Virus record (IMG/VR): IMGVR_UViG_3300029264_000275
Span: 1-36,831 of that record
Strand: one strand, 5' to 3'
Source: a virus
Length of the DNA stretch: 36,831 bases
Under the pieces are notes generated by a model. That model ran no database searches and had not been told where the DNA came from. It worked only from the letters and a program-made list of their open reading frames with translations. A program made the translations under genes and the position numbers. Positions 27,508-36,096 of this stretch are shown here, piece by piece (position 1 is the first letter of the stretch; every line of letters begins with the position of its first letter).

Positions 27508-30500
27508 TTGGATACATAGCAGCCAGCGCGGCGACAAGTTGGGCAACAGCAGCGGGCTATAGCGCCGTACAAGTCTCTATAGTTGGCGCGCTGGCGTCTT
27601 ATGCTGCTAGCTCAATAGCTAGCGGCTTAATGGGCACTCAGGGCGACAATTTAGCATCAACCGGCGCACTAACAAACAAAGCCAGTAATAACGCCGCCGT
27701 GCCAGTTGTTTACGGCTCCAGAAAAATCGGGGCCACTAGGGTATACCTAGAGGTTAGCGGAACAGACAACGCCTATTTGCACCAGGTATTGGTGATTGCT
27801 GAAGGCGAAATTAACGCCATAAACACAGTCTATTTAAACGATGTTGACAGCACAGATTCTAGATTTAATGACCTAGTTACTATCGTTAAAAAGACCGGAA
27901 CAGACGGCCAGGCAGCCGTGACAAGTTCGGAGATGCCAGGACTTCCCGACTCGTGGACTAGCGCGCATAAATTATCGGGCTTAGTATACGTGTATATCAA
28001 AATGAAATGGGACCAGGACGCATTCCCGCGCGGCGTTCCCACAATTACTTTTGATATTGATGGAAAGAAAACGCACGACCCGCGCACAGGCACGGCGACA
28101 TTTAATAATAATCCGGCGCTAGCTGTTAGAGATTATTTAACTAATACACGCTATGGCCGGTCAATCCCTACGTCACAGATTGACGACGCCGCCATTATTG
28201 CGGCCGCCAATTATTCTGATGCCATGGTGACAAAGGGCGGCGTATCAGCGGCCCGGTATACGTGTGATGGGCTAGTAGATACGACAGAAACGAGCCTAGA
28301 TATACTCAATAAATTACTATCGAGCTGTCGCGGGTTTCTGGTGTTTACCGCTGGCGTTTATAAGCTGGTATTAGACAAGCCAGAAAGCGCGGTTTTCACT
28401 TTTTCAGAAGATAACATCGTCGGTTCTTGGTCCATAGTTCTTGGCAATAAAGCCACGACATATAACAGAATAACGGCAAAGTTTTTTAACCCTGAACGTA
28501 ATTGGCAGCTAGACCAAGCCGTCATTGATTCATCGACGTTAAGAACAGATAAAGACAGCGGATTAGTGCTAGAACGTCAAACCGTTTTACCATTTACCAG
28601 CAATATTTATACCGCTAAACAGATAGCAACCATTAATCTAAACCAAAGCCGACAAGCGGTGTCGTGTTCATTCACGGCCACAATTGAGGCGTTACGGGTT
28701 GAAGTTGGCGATGTCGTTTATATTAAGCACGATACCCCAGGCTGGACCGATTTAAACACAGGCCAGGGTAAATTATTTCGCGTTATGTCAATGTCGTTGC
28801 AGTCAGATGACGAAGTGGCCATTACATGCCGTGAATATGATTCAACGGTTTACGATTTCGGCACCGTTAACACAGTGGACGCAACGCCTAATACGTCACT
28901 TCCAGACCCGACGACGGTTGCACCAATAACGAATCTATCGGTAACACCGGGGCAAATTAACGCGCAAGACGGCACGGTTATTTTAGTTTTAGATATTGCT
29001 TGGACGGCGGCCGCTGACATTTTTGTCAATCGCTACGACATAACAATAACTATTAGCAATGGCGACATTGTAAGATTATCAACACAGGCCACAAGTTATA
29101 AATACCAGGTATTAGACCAGGCGGCCACTTACACGGCATCAATTAAATCCGTTAACAGTATGGGAGTGAGTAGCCCGGCTGTAACCAGTGCAGAATATAC
29201 CCCCATTGGTGATGTTACAGCGCCGGATGTGCCTGCAAATATTACGGTAAACGGCACCTTTAAAAAGATTATTTTATCCTGGGATAATCCGGCGCAAAAT
29301 GATTTTTCATACGTTGAAATTAAACGAAGTGTAGACGCCCAAGAGCTTAACGCTGTATTTATCGGCACAACAAGCGCAACCACATGGATTGATGATTCTT
29401 ATAACGGCACAATAACCCGCTATTACTGGATTAGATCACTCGATACATCGGGCAATGCTAGTGCCTGGGCTGCAATGGGTTCAGCTACAACTATTAAGTT
29501 AGACGCTAATGATTTTGATGATGGTGTCATCACACCAGATTTTATAGATTCTACCTTTACGAGCTTAATTGCTGGTAAAGCCACCGTAATTGATGTGGAA
29601 GCCGCACAAGCTGACATTGTTAACATACTCAACGAGCAACAAAGCGTTGGTAATACGATTGATACGGTAGCAGAGCGGATGTTAACGCTTGCCACTACTC
29701 AATCGGATACCCTTGGCCTAGTATCAGATGCAGGTATCACGGTTGACCCAGCAACGGGCGCGGTGACTATTCAAGCGGTCGAGACTTTACGTTCTCAGAC
29801 TGAAACGACTATTAATAATGTTCAGATCGACTTAGACGCAGCCGAAGCTAGCCTCAATCTAAAAGCCTCAACCACATACGTCAATAACACCATAGCAGCG
29901 GCGGTGCTTGATGCTAGCGATTTAGCCGCGCTTAATGATTTGGAAGCCAAAGTTGCCCAAGCTGAAATAGACATAGACGGTGCAGAAGCCGCCCTATTGT
30001 TAAAAGCAGACGAAACGACCGTGTCTGGTATGAATGTACGCCTAGACCAAGCGGAAATCGACATAGACGGTGCTGAGGCAGCAATTCTACTTAAAGCCTC
30101 CAGCACTGAGCTAGATACGGTATCTAGCCGAGTTACCACCGCTGAAACAACCATAAACGCCTTAGATTTAGCATCGATTGCGAACACAGTTACCGACACA
30201 AGGGGGCTTTTCAACAAATCTGACGTTGACGATGTGCAAAACCTAGCGCAATTGCTAGACGTTTACAAAAGCCGCGAAGCCGTTAATGTTGAAATTGCAT
30301 ACGCTAGAAACGAAATATCAGCAGATGTAAGAGATGCAAACGTATCGATTGCCACTAGCAAGCTAGAATTGGCAGCTCTTATAAATAATAACGCGGCTTT
30401 AGTAACATCTGAGCAGACCGCGAGAGCTGATGCGGATAGCGCACTGGCTAGCAGCATTACAACTTTAACCGCCACCGTGGGGGATAACGCGGGCGCTATC

Positions 30501-31883
30501 GCTACTGAGCAGACAGTTAGAGCTAACGCTGATTCTGCAATGGCGACTAGCATTACAAACCTAACTTCAACAGTGGGGGATAATACCTCAGCTATTGTGG
30601 CTGAACAAACGGCTAGGACTACAGCGGACACCGCGCTAGCGAGTGATATTTCAGGGGTAACGACCACTTTAAACAATCAAACAGCTTCAATCGCAGCGCA
30701 AGCAATTTCGATTGATGGTGTTAAGGCCCAGTATACCGTGACCATTGACAATAACGGGCATGTATCTGGCTTCGGGCTTGTATCTTCTATTATTAATGGC
30801 GTTGAGACTAGCTCTTTTACTGTAAACGCTGACCAATTCGCAATTGGCTCAGGCGATCAAAAACCCTTTGTTTATTACGCCAACGACACCACGATCATAA
30901 AAAATGGTATTGAAATTGTTATACCCGCTGGAGCGTACCTAGACACCCAGTTCATTCAAGCCAAGGAGATTTCAGCCGACAAGATTACAATTGATGGGAA
31001 TATCAGATTTGATAATGCTAATTCGGGCGTTCAATTTGGTAAAACATCTTTAGCTGACACGACCGCTGGAGCCTTTTTCGGGCGTTCTGGCAATGTTGCG
31101 GGCTTCAATATTTCATCTGCAAACAGTGGCATTTATGCCGATAGCGATGGAACGGTGGCACTAAACAATGTGCGCTTGTATGCAGGCGAAGCAGGAACTG
31201 CGTCTGAATTTACAAACCCCGGCACGACAATCCGCAATATCAGCAGCTTAACCACAACGCTTTTGCTGGAGATTGTTGGCGGCGGCGGGGCAGCGTGTAA
31301 CAACGCTTCGGGAGCGGCAACATCTTCACAAAGAGCAGGGACGAGCGGCGCAGATTCTTACATTAGGATGTGGACTGAGGACGACGGCCCTAATGGAAGT
31401 GGCGTTATTATAGCAACCTTTAGGGGGAGAGGCGGCGCGGGTCTTTCCGGTGGTTCAGTTGGGTCAAACACAGCCTATCCGGGCCACGGAACTAACGGAC
31501 AGGCTTCGTCCAAAGCGCCCGGAGGCACAAGGGGCTTATACAACGGTTCTACTTTTATATTACCGGGCAACGGGTCTTTAGGTTCGGGCGGCGGCGGCGG
31601 TGCAAACGGCTCCAATAGTTCTGGAACACCTAACGCGCCAGTTATCGGGATAGCTCAGGCGGGGTCTACTTTTTCACAATTAATAAATAAGCCGTCTAAC
31701 TGCCAAAGCATTGAAATATACGTGGGCGCTGGGGGAGTGGGTGGGCAGGCGTTCCCCTCTTCAAATATAGTCGCTGGCGGCAACGGGGGCGATGGATACG
31801 CATCATACGCAGACAATGCGGCTGGAGGCATTGAGGTAGATTTGATCGATATTTTAGCACGACTTACAGCATTAGAAGGTTAA
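27495..31883 (+). CDS. Central tail tip / host specificity protein, gpJ-like, with Gly-rich tip
   Basis: This 1462-residue protein is the central fibre. The N-terminal hydrophobic stretch is followed by VPVVYGSRKIGATRVYLEVS and the lambda J-like tail-hub region (to about 470). Two fibronectin-III-like domains follow (about 480-670, PITNLSVTPGQ and APDVPANITV). A long coiled-coil region has repeated QAEIDIDGAEAA and EQTARADADSALASSI units (about 790-1060). A DUF1983-like segment has VTIDNNGHVSGFGLVSS. Residues about 1245-1430 are a Gly-rich adhesin-like domain (VGGGGAACN, GSGGGGGANGS). The Gly-rich part likely contacts the receptor; this is inference. The closing LARLTALEG resembles the end of the neighbouring S74 fibre. 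Confidence 0.88.
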   Translation: MPQVVGYIAASAATSWATAAGYSAVQVSIVGALASYAASSIASGLMGTQGDNLASTGALTNKASNNAAVPVVYGSRKIGATRVYLEVSGTDNAYLHQVLVIAEGEINAINTVYLNDVDSTDSRFNDLVTIVKKTGTDGQAAVTSSEMPGLPDSWTSAHKLSGLVYVYIKMKWDQDAFPRGVPTITFDIDGKKTHDPRTGTATFNNNPALAVRDYLTNTRYGRSIPTSQIDDAAIIAAANYSDAMVTKGGVSAARYTCDGLVDTTETSLDILNKLLSSCRGFLVFTAGVYKLVLDKPESAVFTFSEDNIVGSWSIVLGNKATTYNRITAKFFNPERNWQLDQAVIDSSTLRTDKDSGLVLERQTVLPFTSNIYTAKQIATINLNQSRQAVSCSFTATIEALRVEVGDVVYIKHDTPGWTDLNTGQGKLFRVMSMSLQSDDEVAITCREYDSTVYDFGTVNTVDATPNTSLPDPTTVAPITNLSVTPGQINAQDGTVILVLDIAWTAAADIFVNRYDITITISNGDIVRLSTQATSYKYQVLDQAATYTASIKSVNSMGVSSPAVTSAEYTPIGDVTAPDVPANITVNGTFKKIILSWDNPAQNDFSYVEIKRSVDAQELNAVFIGTTSATTWIDDSYNGTITRYYWIRSLDTSGNASAWAAMGSATTIKLDANDFDDGVITPDFIDSTFTSLIAGKATVIDVEAAQADIVNILNEQQSVGNTIDTVAERMLTLATTQSDTLGLVSDAGITVDPATGAVTIQAVETLRSQTETTINNVQIDLDAAEASLNLKASTTYVNNTIAAAVLDASDLAALNDLEAKVAQAEIDIDGAEAALLLKADETTVSGMNVRLDQAEIDIDGAEAAILLKASSTELDTVSSRVTTAETTINALDLASIANTVTDTRGLFNKSDVDDVQNLAQLLDVYKSREAVNVEIAYARNEISADVRDANVSIATSKLELAALINNNAALVTSEQTARADADSALASSITTLTATVGDNAGAIATEQTVRANADSAMATSITNLTSTVGDNTSAIVAEQTARTTADTALASDISGVTTTLNNQTASIAAQAISIDGVKAQYTVTIDNNGHVSGFGLVSSIINGVETSSFTVNADQFAIGSGDQKPFVYYANDTTIIKNGIEIVIPAGAYLDTQFIQAKEISADKITIDGNIRFDNANSGVQFGKTSLADTTAGAFFGRSGNVAGFNISSANSGIYADSDGTVALNNVRLYAGEAGTASEFTNPGTTIRNISSLTTTLLLEIVGGGGAACNNASGAATSSQRAGTSGADSYIRMWTEDDGPNGSGVIIATFRGRGGAGLSGGSVGSNTAYPGHGTNGQASSKAPGGTRGLYNGSTFILPGNGSLGSGGGGGANGSNSSGTPNAPVIGIAQAGSTFSQLINKPSNCQSIEIYVGAGGVGGQAFPSSNIVAGGNGGDGYASYADNAAGGIEVDLIDILARLTALEG

Positions 31884-31897
31884 TAGGAGATTTAAAC

Positions 31898-33607
31898 ATG
31901 GCATGGTATGACACAGGAACGGTAGCAGTTCATAACGGCTCAACAACCGTAACGGGATCAGGCACTAACTTTAGCTTAGGCGCTCAGATCGGTGAGGGCT
32001 TTCTGGCTCCAGATGATAAGCTTTACGAGATTGCCACCATAACGTCTGCCACGGTGATCGTGTTAGCAGATAGCTATTTAGGCAGCACTGAGACGGGTCA
32101 AACCTACAAGATCGTTCCGACACAGAGCCTAGTGGCTAATTTAGCGGGACAAGTAACGAGCCTTATAAGCGATTATGCCACGGTTAAAGACGGTGCAGGC
32201 GCGGGTAAATTTAATTCAGGCACCGCTAGTAATCCATCCCTCACTTTTGAACAGGATCAAGATACTGGCCTATTCAGAAAAGGCCCGAATGAACTAGGCG
32301 TGACTGTTGGCGGGGTTGAGAAAGTCGCTGTTAAATCCACAGGCATAGACGTAACAGGTAATGTAATAGCCACAGGGACTTTGTCTGGATCAAATGGGAC
32401 TACTGGTGAGATCCAGTTAGGTAAGGGCACAGCCTTAACCACAGGCGCAGGAACGTATGATACTTCTGTCAGGTGGAATGGTTCAAGCGGCAACTTACTA
32501 TTTAGTCAAGGCGCTGTTGAGAAGATGCGGATTGGCAATAGTGGCATAGACGTAACAGGTGCTGTAACGGCTGATGGTTTGGTTGCTGACGGTTCTGTAG
32601 CTAACAATACTTATGACGGTGTTACTCTCTCTAAGTCGGGTAGTGTAGGTATTATAAGCGGAGATAGAACTGGCGGTAACTATGGTTCTTTATCTCTACG
32701 CACTACAATGGGGGCAGCGCCTCTTGAGCGTATGGAAATATTACACAACGGAGACATATCATTCTACGAAGACACAGGCACTACGGCAAAGTTCTTCTGG
32801 GATGCTTCTGCTGAATCCTTGGGTATTGGTACTACTGCGGTTATTGGAGGTTTAGAAAATACCAATACAGGCATGTATGTGAGCGGTACAGGTGGAACTG
32901 CACTATCTATTGCCAGCGCCCAAAGTAACTTAACTTTTGCAAAAGTGGGCGCTGTGGGGTCTGGGCAGTTCGCAAATTTTGCTTATAATGGCGGGACTAT
33001 AGGGCATATAGGACACACTGCTACAGCTACATCTTACAACACCAGCTCAGACCACCGTCTAAAAACTGACGTTCAGCCAATGACAGGTGCTACAGCTACA
33101 TTCATGCAGCTAAACCCAGTTAGCTTTGAGTGGAGGTCAGACGGCACTCGCGTAGACGGATTTCTTGCGCATGAGTTACAGGCAGTTATACCAGCAAGTG
33201 CTACTGGCACCCACAATGGAATGATGGATGAAGAGTATCAGGCCACTCCAGCAACGGGCGATATTTTTACAGCAGGCAGCGAGGCAGGATATAACGAAGT
33301 ATCTCCAGAAGTAGTCGGTGGCCCAGCTTATTACGATATTGACGGCGTACAAATCAGAGCTGAAATTATTGCAGAGCCAGCCGTACACGAAGCCTTTGAT
33401 GCTGTAGCAGAAGTTATCCATAGCTCAGACGTTGAACAGCCTGAAACCCTAGAAGATGGTCAAGCATGGCGCGAAACTACTCCAGCAGTCATGGCTACTC
33501 GTTCAGTGCCAGATTACCAAGGGATCGATCAATCTAAGGTAGTGCCATTAATTACAGCCACAATTCAAGAGCTTATCGCTCGTATCGAAGTATTAGAAGG
33601 AGAATAA
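31898..33607 (+). CDS. Tail fibre with C-terminal S74 intramolecular chaperone
   Basis: The 569-residue fibre has a beta-rich N-terminus (WYDTGTVAVHNGSTTVTGSG) of the type that docks to the tail, a repetitive beta shaft with TGIDVTGNVIA and SGIDVTGAVTA, and a C-terminal peptidase S74 domain. The domain starts SDHRLK (Ser384, Lys389), the self-cleaving Ser/Lys pair. GFLAHELQAVIP and QSKVVPLITATIQEL complete it, but about 100 residues are inserted between them. Cleavage before Ser384 would leave a mature 383-residue fibre. TAATAGGAGA precedes the start. Confidence 0.88.
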   Translation: MAWYDTGTVAVHNGSTTVTGSGTNFSLGAQIGEGFLAPDDKLYEIATITSATVIVLADSYLGSTETGQTYKIVPTQSLVANLAGQVTSLISDYATVKDGAGAGKFNSGTASNPSLTFEQDQDTGLFRKGPNELGVTVGGVEKVAVKSTGIDVTGNVIATGTLSGSNGTTGEIQLGKGTALTTGAGTYDTSVRWNGSSGNLLFSQGAVEKMRIGNSGIDVTGAVTADGLVADGSVANNTYDGVTLSKSGSVGIISGDRTGGNYGSLSLRTTMGAAPLERMEILHNGDISFYEDTGTTAKFFWDASAESLGIGTTAVIGGLENTNTGMYVSGTGGTALSIASAQSNLTFAKVGAVGSGQFANFAYNGGTIGHIGHTATATSYNTSSDHRLKTDVQPMTGATATFMQLNPVSFEWRSDGTRVDGFLAHELQAVIPASATGTHNGMMDEEYQATPATGDIFTAGSEAGYNEVSPEVVGGPAYYDIDGVQIRAEIIAEPAVHEAFDAVAEVIHSSDVEQPETLEDGQAWRETTPAVMATRSVPDYQGIDQSKVVPLITATIQELIARIEVLEGE

Positions 33608-33610
33608 ATC

Positions 33611-33997
33611 ATGTCGAATTTTAGCGACTTTTTAGAAAACAAACTTTTGGAAATAACATTAAAGGCAGGTACTGCGTATACAGTTGCCCAGCCAAAACTA
33701 GCCCTTTTCACGACTAACCCAACAGATGATGGGTCGGGGAATGAGTGCGATTGGACAGGCTACGCGCGGCAAAATATCAGCTTTGGCACTATTGCCAACG
33801 GTGTAGCAAATAGTACTGGAACTGTAACTTTTCCCGCTGTTGCTGGGGCTAATGTAACGGTTACTCATATCGGCATTTTTGATGCTGGCACGGGCGGTAA
33901 TTTGCTTTACCACTCAGAGCTAACGGTTGCCAAAAGCCTAAGCGCCACCGATGTGTTAACGATTCCCGCTAACGGTGTAAGCGTGACCCTAGCCTAA
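33611..33997 (+). CDS. Small tail fibre-associated protein
   Basis: The 128-residue protein has the pattern NFSDFLENKLLEITLKAGTA, KLALFTTNPTDDGSGNECD, YARQNISFG, and THIGIFDAGTGGNLLYHSEL, ending VLTIPANGVSVTLA. This is a widespread phage family at the tail-fibre locus, thought to be a fibre or baseplate accessory component. It probably forms part of the receptor-binding apparatus. The stop overlaps the next ATG by 1 base. Confidence 0.8.
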   Translation: MSNFSDFLENKLLEITLKAGTAYTVAQPKLALFTTNPTDDGSGNECDWTGYARQNISFGTIANGVANSTGTVTFPAVAGANVTVTHIGIFDAGTGGNLLYHSELTVAKSLSATDVLTIPANGVSVTLA

Positions 33998-35313
33998 TGA
34001 ATTTTTACCCCCTAAACAGCCAACCTTTAGGCGTAATTTTAGAATCAGCGCAAAGCGTTGAAGCTCAAGCGGCGTTTAATTGCGCGTGTTCGGCTGTTTC
34101 TGAGGGGGCATTAAACAAAAGCGGTGCGGCGGCAATAAGTGCGGCGGCTAGCGTTTTAACCGAGGGCAATAGCAAACTTAGTGCGGCGGCTCAATTCGGT
34201 GCAAATGCTTATTTGTTGGCGCAGGGTTCTAGGGCAATCAGTGCGCTAGCAAGTATTAATGCCAACGCAACCACTTTAGTTGAGGTGACGAAACAAACAA
34301 CCGCTGAGGCAGAAGTTCAGGCGGGAGCAAGTTTAAGCGCGAGCGTTATAGCCAGCAATTTAATCAACGCCCATGCTTTTGCGGCGTGTTCTGTTGTTTG
34401 TGAAGTCAATATTGGGTCTAGTGCGTCCGCTCACGTAGTCGCAAGCGCGAGGCTAATAGTACAAGGTTATAGGGCAGTAAATGCACTATCAATCGTTAAC
34501 GCCAAAGCAGTGGCAGAAATTGACACTGCGAAACAATTAACAGTTGAGGCCCAAGTACAGGCGGGGGCAAGTTTAAGCGCCAGCACTAGAGCCACTAAGC
34601 TGTTATCTGCAAGGGTTATTGGTGCTTGTTCGTTTGATTCTGTAGGCCTATTAAACAAAAAAGGCCAAGCGTTAATAAGTGGGTATTCTAGCGTTATAGC
34701 CCATGCTGATAGCGGCCCTAGTGCGGCTATTCAAGTGCACGCAAGTGCGGGGGTAGTTGCACAAGCTGCAAGGTTAATAAACGCGCTAGCAAGCGTTAAT
34801 GCCAGCGCAGTAGCGGCAAGTGACGCGGCAAAGCAAACAACGGCCGAGGCGGTAGTACAGGCACACGCCAGCGCCAGCGCAAGCATTAATGCAATTAAGT
34901 TAATCGGTGCCCAGGCTTTTGGTGTTTGTTCTGTAACGCCAACTTTTGTATTAATTAACGCAGAAGTGGCGGCACCTTTACATCGTAACCAAAGGGTGCC
35001 AAATACTCCTCGAACGGTAGAAGTTAAGGCTAGCCAAAGGGCTGTAACCGCTAGCCAAAATTACAGGGTTATAAATGTTAACCATGAGGTTAGAGCCGTT
35101 AAAATACCTGCTAAAAATAGGCAGATTGATACGGTATCTAGTAGCAGGTTAATAACTATAGCAGCCGATTATAGGGCAATAAATATGGCTGATTTGCGTC
35201 TAGTGTCAATCGCCTTAGATGCCAGATTATTGGCTATAGCCAAAAATAATAGGGCGCTTAATTTCTCGGTTTTAAACCGAACAAATAAACCAAAATTAGA
35301 TAAGGCCGCATGA
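33997..35313 (+). CDS. Ala-rich repeat fibre protein
   Basis: The 438-residue protein is dominated by alternating Ala-x-Ala patterns. A unit of about 90-110 residues recurs three times. Its anchors are INALASVNASAVAASDAAK (and variants), QTTAEAVVQAHASASAS and GAQAFGVCSV. Residues after about 330 change to shorter R-x-V/I repeats (RTVEVKASQRAVTASQNYR, RLITIAADYRAIN). It lies between fibre genes and is likely an elongated tail appendage. Regular alternation suggests stacked beta strands rather than coiled coil. No enzyme motif is seen. Repeats probably evolve by duplication. Confidence 0.65.
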   Translation: MNFYPLNSQPLGVILESAQSVEAQAAFNCACSAVSEGALNKSGAAAISAAASVLTEGNSKLSAAAQFGANAYLLAQGSRAISALASINANATTLVEVTKQTTAEAEVQAGASLSASVIASNLINAHAFAACSVVCEVNIGSSASAHVVASARLIVQGYRAVNALSIVNAKAVAEIDTAKQLTVEAQVQAGASLSASTRATKLLSARVIGACSFDSVGLLNKKGQALISGYSSVIAHADSGPSAAIQVHASAGVVAQAARLINALASVNASAVAASDAAKQTTAEAVVQAHASASASINAIKLIGAQAFGVCSVTPTFVLINAEVAAPLHRNQRVPNTPRTVEVKASQRAVTASQNYRVINVNHEVRAVKIPAKNRQIDTVSSSRLITIAADYRAINMADLRLVSIALDARLLAIAKNNRALNFSVLNRTNKPKLDKAA

Positions 35314-35588
35314 TGCAACAATTTACAAAACAACCCGCCGACGTGTTGGACTATTCTTTCCCGCTAGCCAAATGGATGGCAGAGGGCGACACCGTAACTA
35401 ACTCAGTGGTTAGCACAATACCCGCCCTGGGGATAACAGCCACGGTAACAAATGGCGACACGTTGACCCCATCGGTGTGGGTCAGTGGTGGCCTGGACGG
35501 ATCAGAACATAAGATAACTCTAACCGTGACGACCGGCGCAGGCAGGGTAAAAGAATTTCAATTCCGCATAGCGATTTCTGAGATATGA
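35310..35588 (+). CDS. Ig-like fibre-locus protein
   Basis: This 92-residue protein starts FTKQPADVLDYSFPLAKWMA and ends in beta strands (HKITLTVTTGAGRVKEFQFR), a family common in tail fibre loci (KxPADxLDYxxxxxxWL). It probably forms one Ig-like domain on the virion. The ATGATG start overlaps the previous stop, and its stop overlaps the next ATG by 4 bases. Confidence 0.7.
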   Translation: MMQQFTKQPADVLDYSFPLAKWMAEGDTVTNSVVSTIPALGITATVTNGDTLTPSVWVSGGLDGSEHKITLTVTTGAGRVKEFQFRIAISEI

Positions 35589-36085
35589 GCTTTGTTAACA
35601 ATGTTAAATCAACTCTAGAATCTGCGATCAGCGACACGATACCGCGCGTTAGAGTTTTAAAGGCTGTCGCGCCCATGCAAGATTTGCCAGCAAGCGGCAA
35701 GCTGACCATTGCTGACAGCTTATCAAATCCTTTAGCTGTGGAGATTGTCGAATACACCACTCGCACAGATCACGGCACATATTGGACGTTAACAAACGTA
35801 ACTAGGGGTGCAGAGGGAAGCGTGGCTAGCTCTTTTGCTATCGGCGCTATTGTGTTTCAAGCATTCACGGCGCAAGACGCGACAAATTCAACGCCCCTAA
35901 AAGAGCCAAATATTACTTATGTTAATAATCAGATCACACGAATAGATTACAGTGGCGGGGCGTTCAAGGTTTTTAGCTATAACGCTGATGGCCTAAACAC
36001 TATACAGCTAACGGCTGACGGCCAAACTTTAACCAAAACATTTAATTATACTGCTGGAATTTTAACCAGCATTAGTAACTCATAA
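35585..36085 (+). CDS. Tail/baseplate-associated beta-rich protein
   Basis: The 166-residue protein has VEIVEYTTRTDHGTYWTLTN and VTRGAEGSVASSFAIGAIVF, typical of a phage fibre-locus family that ends in VTRGxxGT motifs. The C-terminal half (NNQITRIDYSGGAFKVFSYN, LTKTFNYTAGILTSISNS) resembles a YD/RHS-like beta repeat. It is the last complete gene before the right edge. A structural role is inferred from family style and position. Confidence 0.65.
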   Translation: MSFVNNVKSTLESAISDTIPRVRVLKAVAPMQDLPASGKLTIADSLSNPLAVEIVEYTTRTDHGTYWTLTNVTRGAEGSVASSFAIGAIVFQAFTAQDATNSTPLKEPNITYVNNQITRIDYSGGAFKVFSYNADGLNTIQLTADGQTLTKTFNYTAGILTSISNS

Positions 36086-36096
36086 AGGGGTATATA

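Noticed and set aside
29822-30676. Minus-strand frames of 131 and 137 codons inside the gpJ-like gene
   Set aside because: They mirror the repetitive coiled-coil region and have Val/Ser/Ala-biased translations typical of antisense frames.
34281-34920. DNA repeats suggesting a CRISPR array or transposon
   Set aside because: The repeats are long, in frame, diverged and protein-coding (Ala-rich fibre); there are no uniform repeats with spacers or terminal inverted repeats.
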